Source: Pedobacter helvus (GTDB lineage Bacteria; Bacteroidota; Bacteroidia; Sphingobacteriales; Sphingobacteriaceae). Taken from it: DNA of 64,000 nt. Position numbers and translations under genes: made by a program. Every line of letters starts with the position of its first letter. Within the stretch, counting starts at the first letter, position 1. A model generated the notes under the pieces. The model was not told the origin of the DNA and did no database searches. It saw only the letters and a list, made by a program, of their open reading frames with translations. This document shows positions 34,888 through 43,655 of the stretch, in pieces. The DNA is taken from positions 439,210 through 503,209 of the forward strand of contig NZ_SRMP01000003.1 in NCBI RefSeq assembly GCF_005925325.1. Reading direction: 5' to 3'.

Positions 34888-35223
34888 CTAAATCAGCTTA
34901 CTTCCGTTCGGTACTTTTCTTTCTACAGTACTCAGCACAATATCTCCATTTTCGTCAGCAAGGCCAGTCACTAAAAACTCGCTCATAAATTTGCCAATCT
35001 GTTTTTTAGGAAAATTAACTACACCAATGATTTGTCGGCCAATTAATTCTTCTAAAGTGTAATGCTTAGTGATTTGCGCACTGCTCATTTTGATGCCCAA
35101 TTCACCAAAGTCTACTTTTACTTTGTAGGCTGGTTTGCGTGCTTCGGGATATTCGAAAGCCTCAATAATGGTGCCCACTCTTAATTCTACTTTTTCAAAA
35201 TCGTTCCATGTGATTTCTTCCAT
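34888..35223 (-). CDS. CsaA-like tRNA-binding domain protein
   Basis: A 111-residue single OB-fold of the EMAP/Trbp111 type (VELRVGTIIEAFEYPEARKP, IGVVNFPKKQIGKFMSEFL). Stand-alone members bind tRNA as dimers, and Bacillus CsaA has been proposed to act as an export chaperone. There is no catalytic domain. Length matches CsaA. Cytosolic. Confidence 0.9.
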   Translation of the reverse strand: MEEITWNDFEKVELRVGTIIEAFEYPEARKPAYKVKVDFGELGIKMSSAQITKHYTLEELIGRQIIGVVNFPKKQIGKFMSEFLVTGLADENGDIVLSTVERKVPNGSKLI

Positions 35224-35241
35224 AGCGTAAAAATAACATTA

Positions 35242-35332
35242 AACCATTAAGGCACGAAGAACACAAAGGTTTATTTGAAAATACCACATCTAATTACTTA
35301 TTTCTTGGTGCCCTCGGTGTCTTTGTGTTTAT
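35242..35332. repeat. Pair of related filler repeats in opposite orientation
   Basis: AAGGCACGAAGAACACAAAG (35249-35268) and CGGTGTCTTTGTGTTT (35315-35330) are variants of one common intergenic word in opposite orientation. AACACAAAG/CTTTGTGTT can pair over 9 bp. Confidence 0.4.
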
Positions 35333-35347
35333 AGAACTACTTTTTAC

Positions 35348-35355
35348 TACCTTTG
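35348..35355 (+). promoter_or_regulatory. rlmI-like gene promoter, predicted leaderless
   Basis: TACCTTTG is an exact -7 box and ends 4 nt before the ATG at 35360. Transcription should start at or next to the first codon. Confidence 0.55.
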
Positions 35356-35359
35356 CCAC

Positions 35360-36547
35360 ATGGTAGAAATCAAGCTAAAAAAGGGAAAAGAAAAAGCGGT
35401 TTATCAACGCCATCCCTGGGTGTTTTCTGGTGCATTAGATAAAGTGAAAGGAAAGCCAGAAAATGGAGATGTAGTTCGTTTGGTAGATGCAAATGGAGAT
35501 TTTTTAGCTTACGGCTATTACAATGATCAATCTCGGGTAGCTGTTCGTTTGATAGAATGGAATGAAGAAACGACCATTGATGCTGACTGGTATGAGCAGA
35601 AAATTAAAACTGCCATTGCCGGTAGAGCGCATTTATTAGCAGATAAGGAGACCACCGCTAGTCGTTTGGTTTTTAGCGAAGCTGATTTTTTACCTGGCTT
35701 AATCGTAGATCGATACGCTGATTTTCTTTCTGTACAGATTTTAAGTTCGGGAATTGAAAAAGCGAAAGATATCATCATCGATGTTTTGGTAAAGCTTTTA
35801 CAACCCAAAGGTATTTTCGACAGAAGTGATGCCACTGCTCGTACCCACGAAGGTATTACCGCAGAAAATGGTTTGCTTTGGGGCGAAACTCCTGAAGAGT
35901 TCATCGAAGTAAAAGAGAACGGCATCAAATACCATATCAACATCGCCGAAGGACAGAAATCTGGTTTCTATTGCGATCAACGTGACAATAGGAACATTTT
36001 AGCAAGCTATACCAAAGGCAAATCTGTATTAGATTGCTTTAGTTACAGTGGTGGTTTTAGTTTAAACGCATTTGCCCAAGGCGCAGCAGAAGTAACTTCT
36101 GTGGATAGCTCAGCCTTAGCGATAGAAACTTTAAAGCAAAACATCGACCTGAATAAATTTGATACGAATAAGCACATAGCTATCCAAAGTGATGTGAATA
36201 AACAGCTCCGTCAGTTTAATGATGAGGGCAAAAAATTTGATGTGGTAGTGTTAGACCCACCAAAATATGCACCTTCACGTTCCGCTTTAGATAGGGCAGC
36301 AAGAGCTTACAAAGATCTAAATCGCCGCGGACTACTTTTATTAGAAAGCGGAGGCCTGTTGGCAACTTTTTCTTGTTCTGGAGCGGTTGATATCGAAACC
36401 TTTAAACAAATTATTGCCTGGGCCGCACTAGATGCAGGTAAAGAAGTACAGATCATCAAACAGTTTTGCCAACCCGAAGATCACCCTGTGAGATTATCTT
36501 TTCCAGAAGGCGAATACTTGAAAGGATTGCTTCTTAGAGTAGTGTAA
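35360..36547 (+). CDS. rlmI: Class I SAM-dependent 23S rRNA methyltransferase, RlmI family
   Basis: A 395-residue enzyme predicted to methylate cytosine in 23S rRNA. An N-terminal PUA domain (about 1-75: YQRHPWVFSGAL, VVRLVDANGDFLAYG) precedes the RlmI-type linker with SEADFLPGLIVDRY. The SAM-binding Rossmann core has SGFYCDQRDNR, VLDCFSYSGGF and motif IV LDPPKYA. Length matches RlmI. The exact target base is inferred from the family. Transcribed alone, probably from a leaderless promoter. Confidence 0.92.
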   Translation: MVEIKLKKGKEKAVYQRHPWVFSGALDKVKGKPENGDVVRLVDANGDFLAYGYYNDQSRVAVRLIEWNEETTIDADWYEQKIKTAIAGRAHLLADKETTASRLVFSEADFLPGLIVDRYADFLSVQILSSGIEKAKDIIIDVLVKLLQPKGIFDRSDATARTHEGITAENGLLWGETPEEFIEVKENGIKYHINIAEGQKSGFYCDQRDNRNILASYTKGKSVLDCFSYSGGFSLNAFAQGAAEVTSVDSSALAIETLKQNIDLNKFDTNKHIAIQSDVNKQLRQFNDEGKKFDVVVLDPPKYAPSRSALDRAARAYKDLNRRGLLLLESGGLLATFSCSGAVDIETFKQIIAWAALDAGKEVQIIKQFCQPEDHPVRLSFPEGEYLKGLLLRVV

Positions 36548-36609
36548 AAGCCAAAACTATTTTCGTAAATTGTTGTTAAGAAAGTCGGAAAAACCAAACA
36601 CGATTACCT

Positions 36610-37509
36610 ATGCTTCTTATCAACAATATTAGATTAAGTAGAATAATTAGAAATACTTGGCAAGTAGATTTAATTATGATTGCCTCCTGCATGGGAGCTT
36701 ATTTCGTTCGCGAATACCTCATTGCTTACCACTTCTCTGTACCTACTATTATTCCTACGGTATTGGGAACTGCTATTGCCTTTTTTATTGGTTTCAATAA
36801 TAACCAAGCTTATGATAGGTGGTGGGAAGCCAGAAAAGTTTGGGGTGGTTTAGTAAATGATTCTCGTTCGTTTGCTCGTAATCTATTAAGCTTTGTGCCA
36901 CCAGGCGATGAGAACGATGAGATTGTGAAAAGGATGATTCGCCGTCACATCGCTTTTTTATATGCCTTAAAAGCTAACTTAAGAAGTACGGTAGATTTAA
37001 TTTATGTGAAATACCTCGAAGAGAGCGACAGAATGGATATCGAAAAGCATAATAATTTGCATAACGCCATCCTTTTGAAACAATCAGAAGACTTGGAAAG
37101 GTTATCTAGGAGCGGCCAAATAGATGGTTTCAAGTTTATCCAAATCAATGAGATGTTGGTTAGGTTTAGTGATCAAATGGGGATGAGTGAGCGAATTAAA
37201 AATACTGTGTTCCCAACCACGTACAGTTATTTAACTAAGGTTTTCATCTGGCTTTTCGTAGTTACTTTCACGCTAGTGATTAGTCAGGAAATGGGCGTTT
37301 GGTCTATTTTTATGGGCTGGATGATTGGCTTTGTTTTCGTATCTACACAAATCAACGGAATGAATTTGGTTGATCCATTTGAAAATAATGTGGCTGGAAT
37401 TCCTTTAAATCAGATTACCAGGACTATTGAAATTAACCTTTTACAGATGATGGGTGAAGAAAATACACCGCCGCCGGTTACGCCGATTAATGATGAATAT
37501 GTGTTGTAG
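36610..37509 (+). CDS. Bestrophin-family anion channel
   Basis: A 299-residue membrane protein of the bacterial bestrophin family. Features are an N-terminal amphipathic start, hydrophobic helices at about 20-65 and 205-250, and the conserved NNQAYDRWWEARKVWGGLVND pore-adjacent region. Family members form pentameric channels for chloride or monovalent ions. The WW and NDSR residues are intact. A terminator follows. Confidence 0.9.
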   Translation: MLLINNIRLSRIIRNTWQVDLIMIASCMGAYFVREYLIAYHFSVPTIIPTVLGTAIAFFIGFNNNQAYDRWWEARKVWGGLVNDSRSFARNLLSFVPPGDENDEIVKRMIRRHIAFLYALKANLRSTVDLIYVKYLEESDRMDIEKHNNLHNAILLKQSEDLERLSRSGQIDGFKFIQINEMLVRFSDQMGMSERIKNTVFPTTYSYLTKVFIWLFVVTFTLVISQEMGVWSIFMGWMIGFVFVSTQINGMNLVDPFENNVAGIPLNQITRTIEINLLQMMGEENTPPPVTPINDEYVL

Positions 37510-37534
37510 AAGATAATTTATTAACCCAATAATA

Positions 37535-37566
37535 AAAGCCCAACGAAAATGAATTCGCTGGGCTTT
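37535..37566 (+). terminator. Terminator of the bestrophin gene
   Basis: AAAGCCCA pairs with TGGGCTTT. An inner CGAA/TTCG pair lies beyond one mismatch. Its core CGAAAATGAATTCG is identical to that of the rng terminator. Confidence 0.75.
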
Positions 37567-37696
37567 ATAGTGTTGCTTGATTTTAAAGGTCTTTTAACTA
37601 AGTTACAATTTATTAGACATCAACCAAAGCATATTATCATAACATTTTTTCAGCAGAAAAGTTCTATTGATGGCAATCCATTGCGATCAGCAACTT

Positions 37697-38458
37697 TTAT
37701 ATAAACATACCACCAGAAACTTCTAACCGTTGAGCGGTTACCCAACCGCCTTCTGCCGAGCATAAGAAGGCAACCACTCCGCCAATGTCATTTGGCAAGC
37801 CAACGCGTCCTAATGCTGTATTTGCGGCAATACCTTTATTCATTTGCTCATTATCTCTTACTACTCCCCCGCCAAAATCTGTCTCGATGGCACCCGGGGC
37901 TACAGCATTTACCGCAATTCCTCTGCCTCCCAATTCCTTCGCTAAATATTTGGTAAGTACTTCTATGGCACCTTTCATAGCTGCATAGGCGCTATAACCT
38001 GGAAGAGAAAAACGAGTTAAGCCTGTAGAAACATTGACAATTCTTCCTCCATCAGCAATTACACCAAGCAATTTCTGAGTCAGGAAATAAACTCCTTTGA
38101 AATGGATATTGGTTAATAGATCAAAATCTTCTTCTGTAGTAGTTGCAAAAGGAGTGTTGATCCCGATACCTGCATTGTTGATTAAAAAATCGAAAGTTGA
38201 TCTATGCCACTTTTCGTTTAAGGTAGTAGTTAGTTCAACAGCAAAGGCATCGAAAGTCTTTACTTCGCCCACATTTAGTTGCAATGCTACTGCCTTTCGT
38301 CCTATACCTTCAATGGCTTTTACAACTTCATCGGCCTCTGCTTTGTTGCTGTTGTAAGTGATTATCACATCATTTCCTTTATTGGCTAGGGACATCGCCA
38401 TGTTTCTGCCCAAACCACGGCTTCCGCCAGTTACCAAGGCTATTTTTTGTGTTTCCAT
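37697..38458 (-). CDS. Short-chain dehydrogenase/reductase
   Basis: A 253-residue classical SDR oxidoreductase. The cofactor motif TGGSRGLG is at 10-17, the NNAG motif is in FLINNAGIG, and the catalytic Tyr and Lys are in YSAYAAMKG. The basic residue after the glycine motif suggests NADPH. It lies downstream of an AraC-type regulator on the same strand and has an inverted repeat just before its start, so it is probably regulated. Substrate unknown. Confidence 0.92.
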   Translation of the reverse strand: METQKIALVTGGSRGLGRNMAMSLANKGNDVIITYNSNKAEADEVVKAIEGIGRKAVALQLNVGEVKTFDAFAVELTTTLNEKWHRSTFDFLINNAGIGINTPFATTTEEDFDLLTNIHFKGVYFLTQKLLGVIADGGRIVNVSTGLTRFSLPGYSAYAAMKGAIEVLTKYLAKELGGRGIAVNAVAPGAIETDFGGGVVRDNEQMNKGIAANTALGRVGLPNDIGGVVAFLCSAEGGWVTAQRLEVSGGMFI

Positions 38459-38463
38459 TTTTA

Positions 38464-38486
38464 TTGTATCGTTTAATTTGATACAA
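38464..38486 (-). promoter_or_regulatory. Inverted repeat upstream of the SDR gene
   Basis: TTGTATC-N9-GATACAA is a perfect 7-bp inverted repeat, 5 nt upstream of the SDR ATG, in the 65-nt gap to the AraC-type gene. It has the size of a dimeric repressor site. Confidence 0.5.
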
Positions 38487-38523
38487 ATATCAGTCGTAAA
38501 CTGCCTATAAAAATGGTGCTAGT

Positions 38524-38907
38524 TTAAGTATTTTCTAGTAGCTGCTTTCGGAATTGCCTTGGCGTAACTCCTTCAAAAGATTTAAAAAATTTAGTAAAGT
38601 TGGTAGGCTCGTTAAAAGTCAGTTGATAACTGATCTCGTTAATGGCTTTATCAGTTTCACTTAACATCCTTTTGGCTTCTTCTAACACACGTTGCTCGGC
38701 AAAATGACAAGGAGAATAGCCCGTAGTTAGCTTAATGGTATTGCTAAAATGTGCGGGATGAATAAACAGCAACGCCGCAAAATCCTTGATGTGATACATC
38801 GTATTCGTTCTTCCCTTCAATACATCATCGATATGTTTTTCTAGCAAGGTGAAAAAATCTTGCGTAATTTCTTCCTTTCGGCTAAGTAACTTTTTAGGAA
38901 TTGGCAT
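38524..38907 (-). CDS. AraC-family transcription regulator, DNA-binding domain only
   Basis: A 127-residue protein consisting almost entirely of the two helix-turn-helices of AraC/XylS regulators (IKDFAALLFIHPAHFSNTIK, then INEISYQLTFNEPTNFTKFF and the closing SFEGVTPRQFRKQL). No effector-binding domain precedes it. A helical N-terminus (FFTLLEKHIDDVLKG) may dimerise. It lies upstream of the SDR gene on the same strand and is a natural candidate for its regulator. Confidence 0.88.
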   Translation of the reverse strand: MPIPKKLLSRKEEITQDFFTLLEKHIDDVLKGRTNTMYHIKDFAALLFIHPAHFSNTIKLTTGYSPCHFAEQRVLEEAKRMLSETDKAINEISYQLTFNEPTNFTKFFKSFEGVTPRQFRKQLLENT

Positions 38908-38982
38908 ACACTAATTTAGTTAATTAATCTATTTGATGTATAAGAGAAAGTAATGAAATTTCCCTAAGCGACTTCTACAAAA

Positions 38983-39010
38983 AAGCCCCGAAAATGAATT
39001 CGAGGCTTGT
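38983..39010 (-). terminator. rng terminator
   Basis: On the minus strand AAGCCTCGAA pairs with TTCGGGGCTT (one mismatch), followed by TTTT. It lies about 8 nt past the rng stop. Confidence 0.85.
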
Positions 39011-39015
39011 ATTTG

Positions 39016-40563
39016 TTAAAGTTTAATCTCTTCGTCTTTGGAAGACAGGAAGTGAAACTCGGTTAAATGGTAAGACGATACTTCCTTAACCTTTACTCTT
39101 TGCCCAAACTTAAAGAACCATTTCCATTGTAAAGAAATCAATCCTTTCTTAATAAAGGCCGCTATGTAAGGATGTACACACAGCGTAATATTTTTTTCAT
39201 TCTGCTCACGCAGGATGTAGGTCATATTGCTTTCGATGTCGTCCATCAACACAATACTTGCTTTAATTTCTCCAGTTCCATCGCAGGTAGGACATTTTTC
39301 TACCGTTACAATATTCATTTCTGGCCTTACCCTCTGACGGGTAATTTGTACCAAACCAAATTTGCTAGGAGGCAGAATAGTATGTTTAGCTCTATCTAAA
39401 AGCATCAGCTCTCTCAAGTGGTCAAACAATACCTTTCTGTTAGCGGGCTTGTGCATATCGATAAAATCGATTACCACAATACCACCCATATCTCTTAGCC
39501 TTAATTGGCGGGCAATTTCTTTAGCAGCTTCCTTATTAACCTGAAGTGCGTTTTCTTCTTGGTTCTCTTTGCTAGCAGTTCTATTACCACTATTTACGTC
39601 TATAACGTGCAAAGCTTCGGTGTGTTCTACCACTAAGTAGGCGCCTCCGGCCAAGTTTACAGTTTTTCCAAAACCGTTTTTAATTTGCTTTTCAACCCCA
39701 AAGTGGTCAAAAATTGGTTCTTTGTGCTTGTAATGTTTTACAATTCGCTCCATTTCGGGAGAAATCTCATGCACATAAGAACGAATGTCTTCAAATAATG
39801 CTTGGTCGTTTACATATACATTGGCGAAATCGGTATTTAAAATATCGCGGATAAGCGTTGATGTCCTATCCATTTCGCCCCAAACACGCTTGGCAGGTTC
39901 TGTTTCTGGAAGCTTTTTCATAAAGCTTTCCCATTTGGAAATAGAATCAAGCAAGTCTTTTTGTAATTCGGCAACGCCTTTTCCCTCAGAAACTGTTCTA
40001 ATGATTACCCCAAAGTTTTTAGGCTTAATACTTTCGATAATCTTTTTTAAACGATTACGTTCCGTATTACTCTTTATCTTTTTAGAGATGGAGATGACAT
40101 TAGAAAAAGGAACCAGTACAGTGTATCTTCCAGCAATAGAAAGATCAGAGCTTAATCTGGGGCCTTTAGTAGAAATGGGTTCTTTGGCAATTTGTACTGG
40201 CACCAATAAGTTTTTGCTTACAACTTCCGAGATTTTTCCCGCTTTGTTGATATCAGCTTCTAACTTAAAGTTGTCCAATAAAGTGCCCTGTGTGCCGTTA
40301 CGTCTAATCTTCGTTAGCTTTATCAGAGATTGAACCTGAGGACCTAAATCAAAGTAATGCAAAAAAGCATCTTTTTCGTAACCAACATCTACAAATGCAG
40401 CGTTTAGGCCGGGCATAATTTTCTTAATGCGGCCTAAATAAATATCGCCTACAGCGTAGTTGTTGTTAACGTGTTCTTTGTGAAGCTCAACAAGTTGCTT
40501 GTCTTCTATTAAAGCTATGGTTACCCCCGTAGGAGTAGAATCTATTATTAATTCTTTTACCAA
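39016..40563 (-). CDS. rng: Ribonuclease E/G
   Basis: A 515-residue endoribonuclease for rRNA maturation and mRNA decay, of RNase G size without the RNase E C-terminal scaffold. An S1 RNA-binding domain lies near 37-130. The catalytic DNase I-like part contains IDVNSG and VVIDFIDM, which carry the magnesium-binding Asp residues. The zinc-link CPTCDGTG follows. It is preceded on the same strand by the tiny ribosomal-protein gene and HU operon. Confidence 0.96.
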   Translation of the reverse strand: MVKELIIDSTPTGVTIALIEDKQLVELHKEHVNNNYAVGDIYLGRIKKIMPGLNAAFVDVGYEKDAFLHYFDLGPQVQSLIKLTKIRRNGTQGTLLDNFKLEADINKAGKISEVVSKNLLVPVQIAKEPISTKGPRLSSDLSIAGRYTVLVPFSNVISISKKIKSNTERNRLKKIIESIKPKNFGVIIRTVSEGKGVAELQKDLLDSISKWESFMKKLPETEPAKRVWGEMDRTSTLIRDILNTDFANVYVNDQALFEDIRSYVHEISPEMERIVKHYKHKEPIFDHFGVEKQIKNGFGKTVNLAGGAYLVVEHTEALHVIDVNSGNRTASKENQEENALQVNKEAAKEIARQLRLRDMGGIVVIDFIDMHKPANRKVLFDHLRELMLLDRAKHTILPPSKFGLVQITRQRVRPEMNIVTVEKCPTCDGTGEIKASIVLMDDIESNMTYILREQNEKNITLCVHPYIAAFIKKGLISLQWKWFFKFGQRVKVKEVSSYHLTEFHFLSSKDEEIKL

Positions 40564-40677
40564 AGCTACAGATTTTAAGGCTTTTAAGCCTTATTAACAC
40601 ATGGACCAAAAAACTTAGAATCCAAAAGTAAACACTTTTAAAAAAGCATTTACTTTCGGCCATAACATTAAGAAAAA

Positions 40678-40767
40678 TTATTTTTTCTTGTGTCTGTTTT
40701 TTCTTAAACGTTTTTTGCGTTTGTGGGTAGCCATTTTATGTCTTTTTCTTTTTTTACCGCTTGGCAT
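40678..40767 (-). CDS. 29-residue basic ribosome-associated protein (AURKAIP1/COX24 family)
   Basis: A very short gene: MPSGKKRKRHKMATHKRKKR continuing to LRKNRHKKK, then TAA. More than half the residues are Lys, Arg or His. This matches the AURKAIP1/COX24 domain, whose mitochondrial members belong to the ribosome and which is conserved as a ~30-residue protein in Bacteroidota. It probably inserts into rRNA. It lies between the TPR gene and rng on the same strand. It is short enough to be missed by gene callers. Confidence 0.82.
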   Translation of the reverse strand: MPSGKKRKRHKMATHKRKKRLRKNRHKKK

Positions 40768-40801
40768 AATTTTAAATTTTTAAATGTTTTACTAATTCTT
40801 T

Positions 40802-41650
40802 TTATTTTTTCAACTCAGCTACCTTCTTATCTATAAAATTAGATAACGTTGGGTTGGCTGCTAGTTTTTTGCTTTGCAAGTAGGCATCAATAGCCTCTTT
40901 GTTTTTTCCCAAACTTTCATAGGCAGTAGCCAAATAAAAGTAAGCATCGGGAGTAGCTTTAATATGCTGTACAATTTCTTCAAAACGGATAATCGCTTTA
41001 TCGAACTGCCCAGATTTTATTGCGAACATGCCTAAATTCATGTTAGCTCTAAAGTTCTTTGGATCTTTCTTCACCACGTCTAACAACATCGTGATACCCG
41101 CCATTGGAGCACCACCGCCGTTAACCATAGTAATTCCCATTCCAGTTTTAGCATTTAAGTCTGTTGAATCTAACTCGATAGCTTTAGCATAAGCAGTATT
41201 TGCTTTTTGTAACATTACTGGCTTCGCCACACTATCTTGAGTATTATCAAAAGCTTTTAAGAACCGATCTCCAGCTTTCACCCAGTTTTCTAATGTAGAC
41301 TGACCATTTGCGGCTTCCTCTAAATAAAGTGCACTCGGAATAGCTTGCTCTAGATCATCCCATTTTTGGGCTAAAACTTTAGCTTGATTTACTTTTTCTT
41401 CTCCAGAAGCTTTTTGAAAAGCACTTTCTAATGAAGTAAATTCTTTAGCTGCTGCATTACTAATTAAGTTTTTAGCAGTTGCAGACGCTTCTGCCAAACT
41501 TAAACCAGGCGTTTGAGCCTCTTGCGGCATAGTAGCAGCAGCGTCTTCTTTTGGCTTTACCAAGCCCTTAATATCCTGACTAAATAAAAAGCCCACAAGC
41601 AATACAATACCTGCAATAATTACAATCTGTGTTGTGCGTGGGCTTTTCAT
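40802..41650 (-). CDS. Membrane-anchored tetratricopeptide-repeat protein
   Basis: A 282-residue protein. I start it at the ATG at 41650; the frame also opens at a TTG at 41659. An N-terminal membrane anchor (TQIVIIAGIVLLVGFLFS) is followed by an Ala-rich stretch and at least two or three TPR motifs in the C-terminal half (NFRANMNLGMFAIKSGQFDK, PDAYFYLATAYESLGKNKEA). It lies 11 nt after the HU gene. It is probably a scaffold in the periplasm; partner unknown. Confidence 0.85.
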   Translation of the reverse strand: MKSPRTTQIVIIAGIVLLVGFLFSQDIKGLVKPKEDAAATMPQEAQTPGLSLAEASATAKNLISNAAAKEFTSLESAFQKASGEEKVNQAKVLAQKWDDLEQAIPSALYLEEAANGQSTLENWVKAGDRFLKAFDNTQDSVAKPVMLQKANTAYAKAIELDSTDLNAKTGMGITMVNGGGAPMAGITMLLDVVKKDPKNFRANMNLGMFAIKSGQFDKAIIRFEEIVQHIKATPDAYFYLATAYESLGKNKEAIDAYLQSKKLAANPTLSNFIDKKVAELKK

Positions 41651-41661
41651 ATCAATCAATA

Positions 41662-41964
41662 TTAAGCCTCAGCTTTAGCTTTTTTAGTGTTGTTTTTAAC
41701 TTTATCAACAAATACTTTTGCTGGTTTAAAGCTAGGAACAAAATGCTCTGGAATAATGATAGCTGTGTTTTTAGAGATATTTCTCGCAGTTTTTTGAGCT
41801 CTTTTCTTAACTACAAAACTGCCAAAACCTCTTACGTATACATTCTCGCCAGCAATCATGTTGTTCTTGATCACTTTGAAAAATGCTTCTACTGTTTCTT
41901 GAACGTCAACTTTCTCAATCCCTGTCTTTGTTGATATTTCAGCAATAATATCTGCCTTAGTCAT
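41662..41964 (-). CDS. HU/IHF-family DNA-binding protein
   Basis: A 100-residue nucleoid protein. The N-terminus MTKADIIAEISTKTG, the GFGSF turn (VYVRGFGSFVVKKR) and the DNA-clasping arm with NISKNTAIIIPEHFVPSFKP are all present. A Lys/Ala-rich tail (KNNTKKAKAEA) extends past the usual end. It may be first of an operon with the TPR gene. A good promoter lies about 55 nt upstream. Confidence 0.95.
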   Translation of the reverse strand: MTKADIIAEISTKTGIEKVDVQETVEAFFKVIKNNMIAGENVYVRGFGSFVVKKRAQKTARNISKNTAIIIPEHFVPSFKPAKVFVDKVKNNTKKAKAEA

Positions 41965-42020
41965 ATTTCTAAAATTAATTAATTATTGTGTGTGTTTTAA
42001 TTACATCTGATTTGGGGTTG

Positions 42021-42051
42021 CAAAAGTATTGCTTTTTAGCGAGATAGGAAA
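42021..42051 (-). promoter_or_regulatory. HU gene promoter
   Basis: The minus strand has TTTC, exactly 19 nt, then TACTTTTG, close to TTTG-N19-TAnnTTTG. The predicted leader is about 50 nt. Confidence 0.6.
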
Positions 42052-42123
42052 ATAAAAGATGATTTATTTGTGTGTTAGACCATCATAGTATTGCAAGTTT
42101 TAGCGATTTAATACCTTTTATTG

Positions 42124-42131
42124 TACTTTTG
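42124..42131 (+). promoter_or_regulatory. mutY promoter, predicted leaderless
   Basis: TACTTTTG is an exact -7 box ending 5 nt before the mutY ATG at 42137. No clear -33 box. Confidence 0.5.
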
Positions 42132-42136
42132 TTACA

Positions 42137-43183
42137 ATGTCTTTTCAATCGGAAATAGTTAGTTGGTACCTTAAAAACAAGAGAGATTTACCATGGAGAG
42201 GTACTACCGATCCTTATGTTATTTGGCTCTCTGAGATTATCTTACAACAAACAAGAGTAGAACAAGGGAAACCGTATTTCCTGAAGTTTTTAGAGAATTA
42301 CCCAACTGTAAAAGACTTTGCCAATGCCGCCGAAGAACAAGTTTTAAAGCTTTGGCAAGGATTAGGTTACTATTCTAGAGGCCGAAATATGTTGTATACC
42401 GCCAAACATATTGCAGAACATTACGGAGGGCAGTTTCCAAAAAGTTATAGCGAGCTTGTTAAATTAAAAGGAGTTGGAAGCTATACCGCAGCGGCAATCT
42501 CGTCTTTTTCGAGTAACGAAAGACAAGCCGTGGTCGACGGAAATGTCTATCGGGTTTTGGCTAGATACTTCGGAATAGAAGAGCCTATCAATTCAAATAC
42601 TGGGCAAAAACTGTTTGCCGATCTAGCAAAAGAGCTTATTGCTGATCAAGAACCGTCTGTTTATAACCAAGCCATCATGGAATTTGGCGCATTACAGTGC
42701 AAGCCTAAATCTCCACTTTGTATTGAGTGCCCGGTACAATTAGGATGCGAAGCCTTTAAGCTTAAGAAAGTAGATCAGCTTCCTGTTAAGTTAAAAAAAG
42801 TAAAAATCAGAAAACGATGGTTTAACTATTTTGTTGCTATTAGTAATGATGAGATCCTTACTAAGCAAAGAATGCCTGGTGATGTTTGGCAACATCTTTA
42901 CGATTTCCCTTTAATTGAAACGGAAGGAGAGGCATCAATTGCAAATGAAGAGTTCCAAACACAAGTTACGAAACTATTTGGGAAGCAGCTAGAGCTAAAG
43001 GTTTTAGAAAGCAAAAAACATGTTTTAACTCACCAAATAATATATGTTCAATTTTTTGCAATAGATAATTATATTGTTAACTTTAATAAACACACCGAAA
43101 TTAAATCGGTTAAAATTAACGATTTTAAGCAATTACCTCATCCAAAAATTATTGGAGATTTTGTAGAAAAGCATATAGACTAA
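42137..43183 (+). CDS. mutY: A/G-specific adenine DNA glycosylase
   Basis: Removes adenine mispaired with 8-oxoguanine. The 348-residue protein has the helix-hairpin-helix LKGVGSYTAAAI (110-121), catalytic E33 and D134 (VVDGNVYRV), and the iron-sulfur Cys set C188, C195, C198 and C204 with C-x6-C-x2-C-x5-C spacing. The C-terminal NUDIX-like domain that reads 8-oxoG is present (about 230-345). It is followed 12 nt later by ssb, probably co-transcribed. Confidence 0.96.
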   Translation: MSFQSEIVSWYLKNKRDLPWRGTTDPYVIWLSEIILQQTRVEQGKPYFLKFLENYPTVKDFANAAEEQVLKLWQGLGYYSRGRNMLYTAKHIAEHYGGQFPKSYSELVKLKGVGSYTAAAISSFSSNERQAVVDGNVYRVLARYFGIEEPINSNTGQKLFADLAKELIADQEPSVYNQAIMEFGALQCKPKSPLCIECPVQLGCEAFKLKKVDQLPVKLKKVKIRKRWFNYFVAISNDEILTKQRMPGDVWQHLYDFPLIETEGEASIANEEFQTQVTKLFGKQLELKVLESKKHVLTHQIIYVQFFAIDNYIVNFNKHTEIKSVKINDFKQLPHPKIIGDFVEKHID

Positions 43184-43195
43184 TCAAATATATTT

Positions 43196-43630
43196 ATGTC
43201 AGGTATTAACAAAGTAATCTTGGTGGGCCACTTAGGAAAGGACCCCGAAGTTAGACATTTAGAAGGTGGAGTTACCGTTGCTAGTTTTCCTTTAGCCACC
43301 TCAGAGACATTTAACAAAGACGGAAAAAGAGTTGAACAAACGGAATGGCATAACATTGTATTATGGAGAGGCCTGGCCGAAGTTGCTTCTAAATATCTTC
43401 AGAAAGGCAAGTTAGTATACATAGAGGGGAAATTAAGAACACGCTCTTTCGAAGACAAAGAAAAAGTTAAGAAATACGTTACCGAAATAGTTGCCGAAAA
43501 CTTTACTATGCTGGGCAGAAAAAGCGACTTTGAACCTACTCCGGGATCAAATGGCATGTTACCATCAAACAATAAAATCGAAGATGATTTCTCCACCTCA
43601 ATTGACGAGTCTGGAGATTTACCATTCTAG
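43196..43630 (+). CDS. ssb: Single-stranded DNA-binding protein
   Basis: A 144-residue OB-fold protein that coats single-stranded DNA. The N-terminus INKVILVGHLGKDPEVRHL and QTEWHNIVLW are typical. The acidic C-terminal tip ends GDLPF, the partner-binding tail (usually DDxPF). It is shorter than E. coli SSB. It is second in an operon with mutY, which places repair functions together. Confidence 0.95.
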   Translation: MSGINKVILVGHLGKDPEVRHLEGGVTVASFPLATSETFNKDGKRVEQTEWHNIVLWRGLAEVASKYLQKGKLVYIEGKLRTRSFEDKEKVKKYVTEIVAENFTMLGRKSDFEPTPGSNGMLPSNNKIEDDFSTSIDESGDLPF

Positions 43631-43655
43631 AAATTTAAAATATCCTAAATAACAA

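Noticed and set aside
40576..40593. TAAGGCTT-TT-AAGCCTTA palindrome upstream of rng
   Set aside because: The loop is too short and there is no T-tract; it is neither a good terminator nor an obvious operator.
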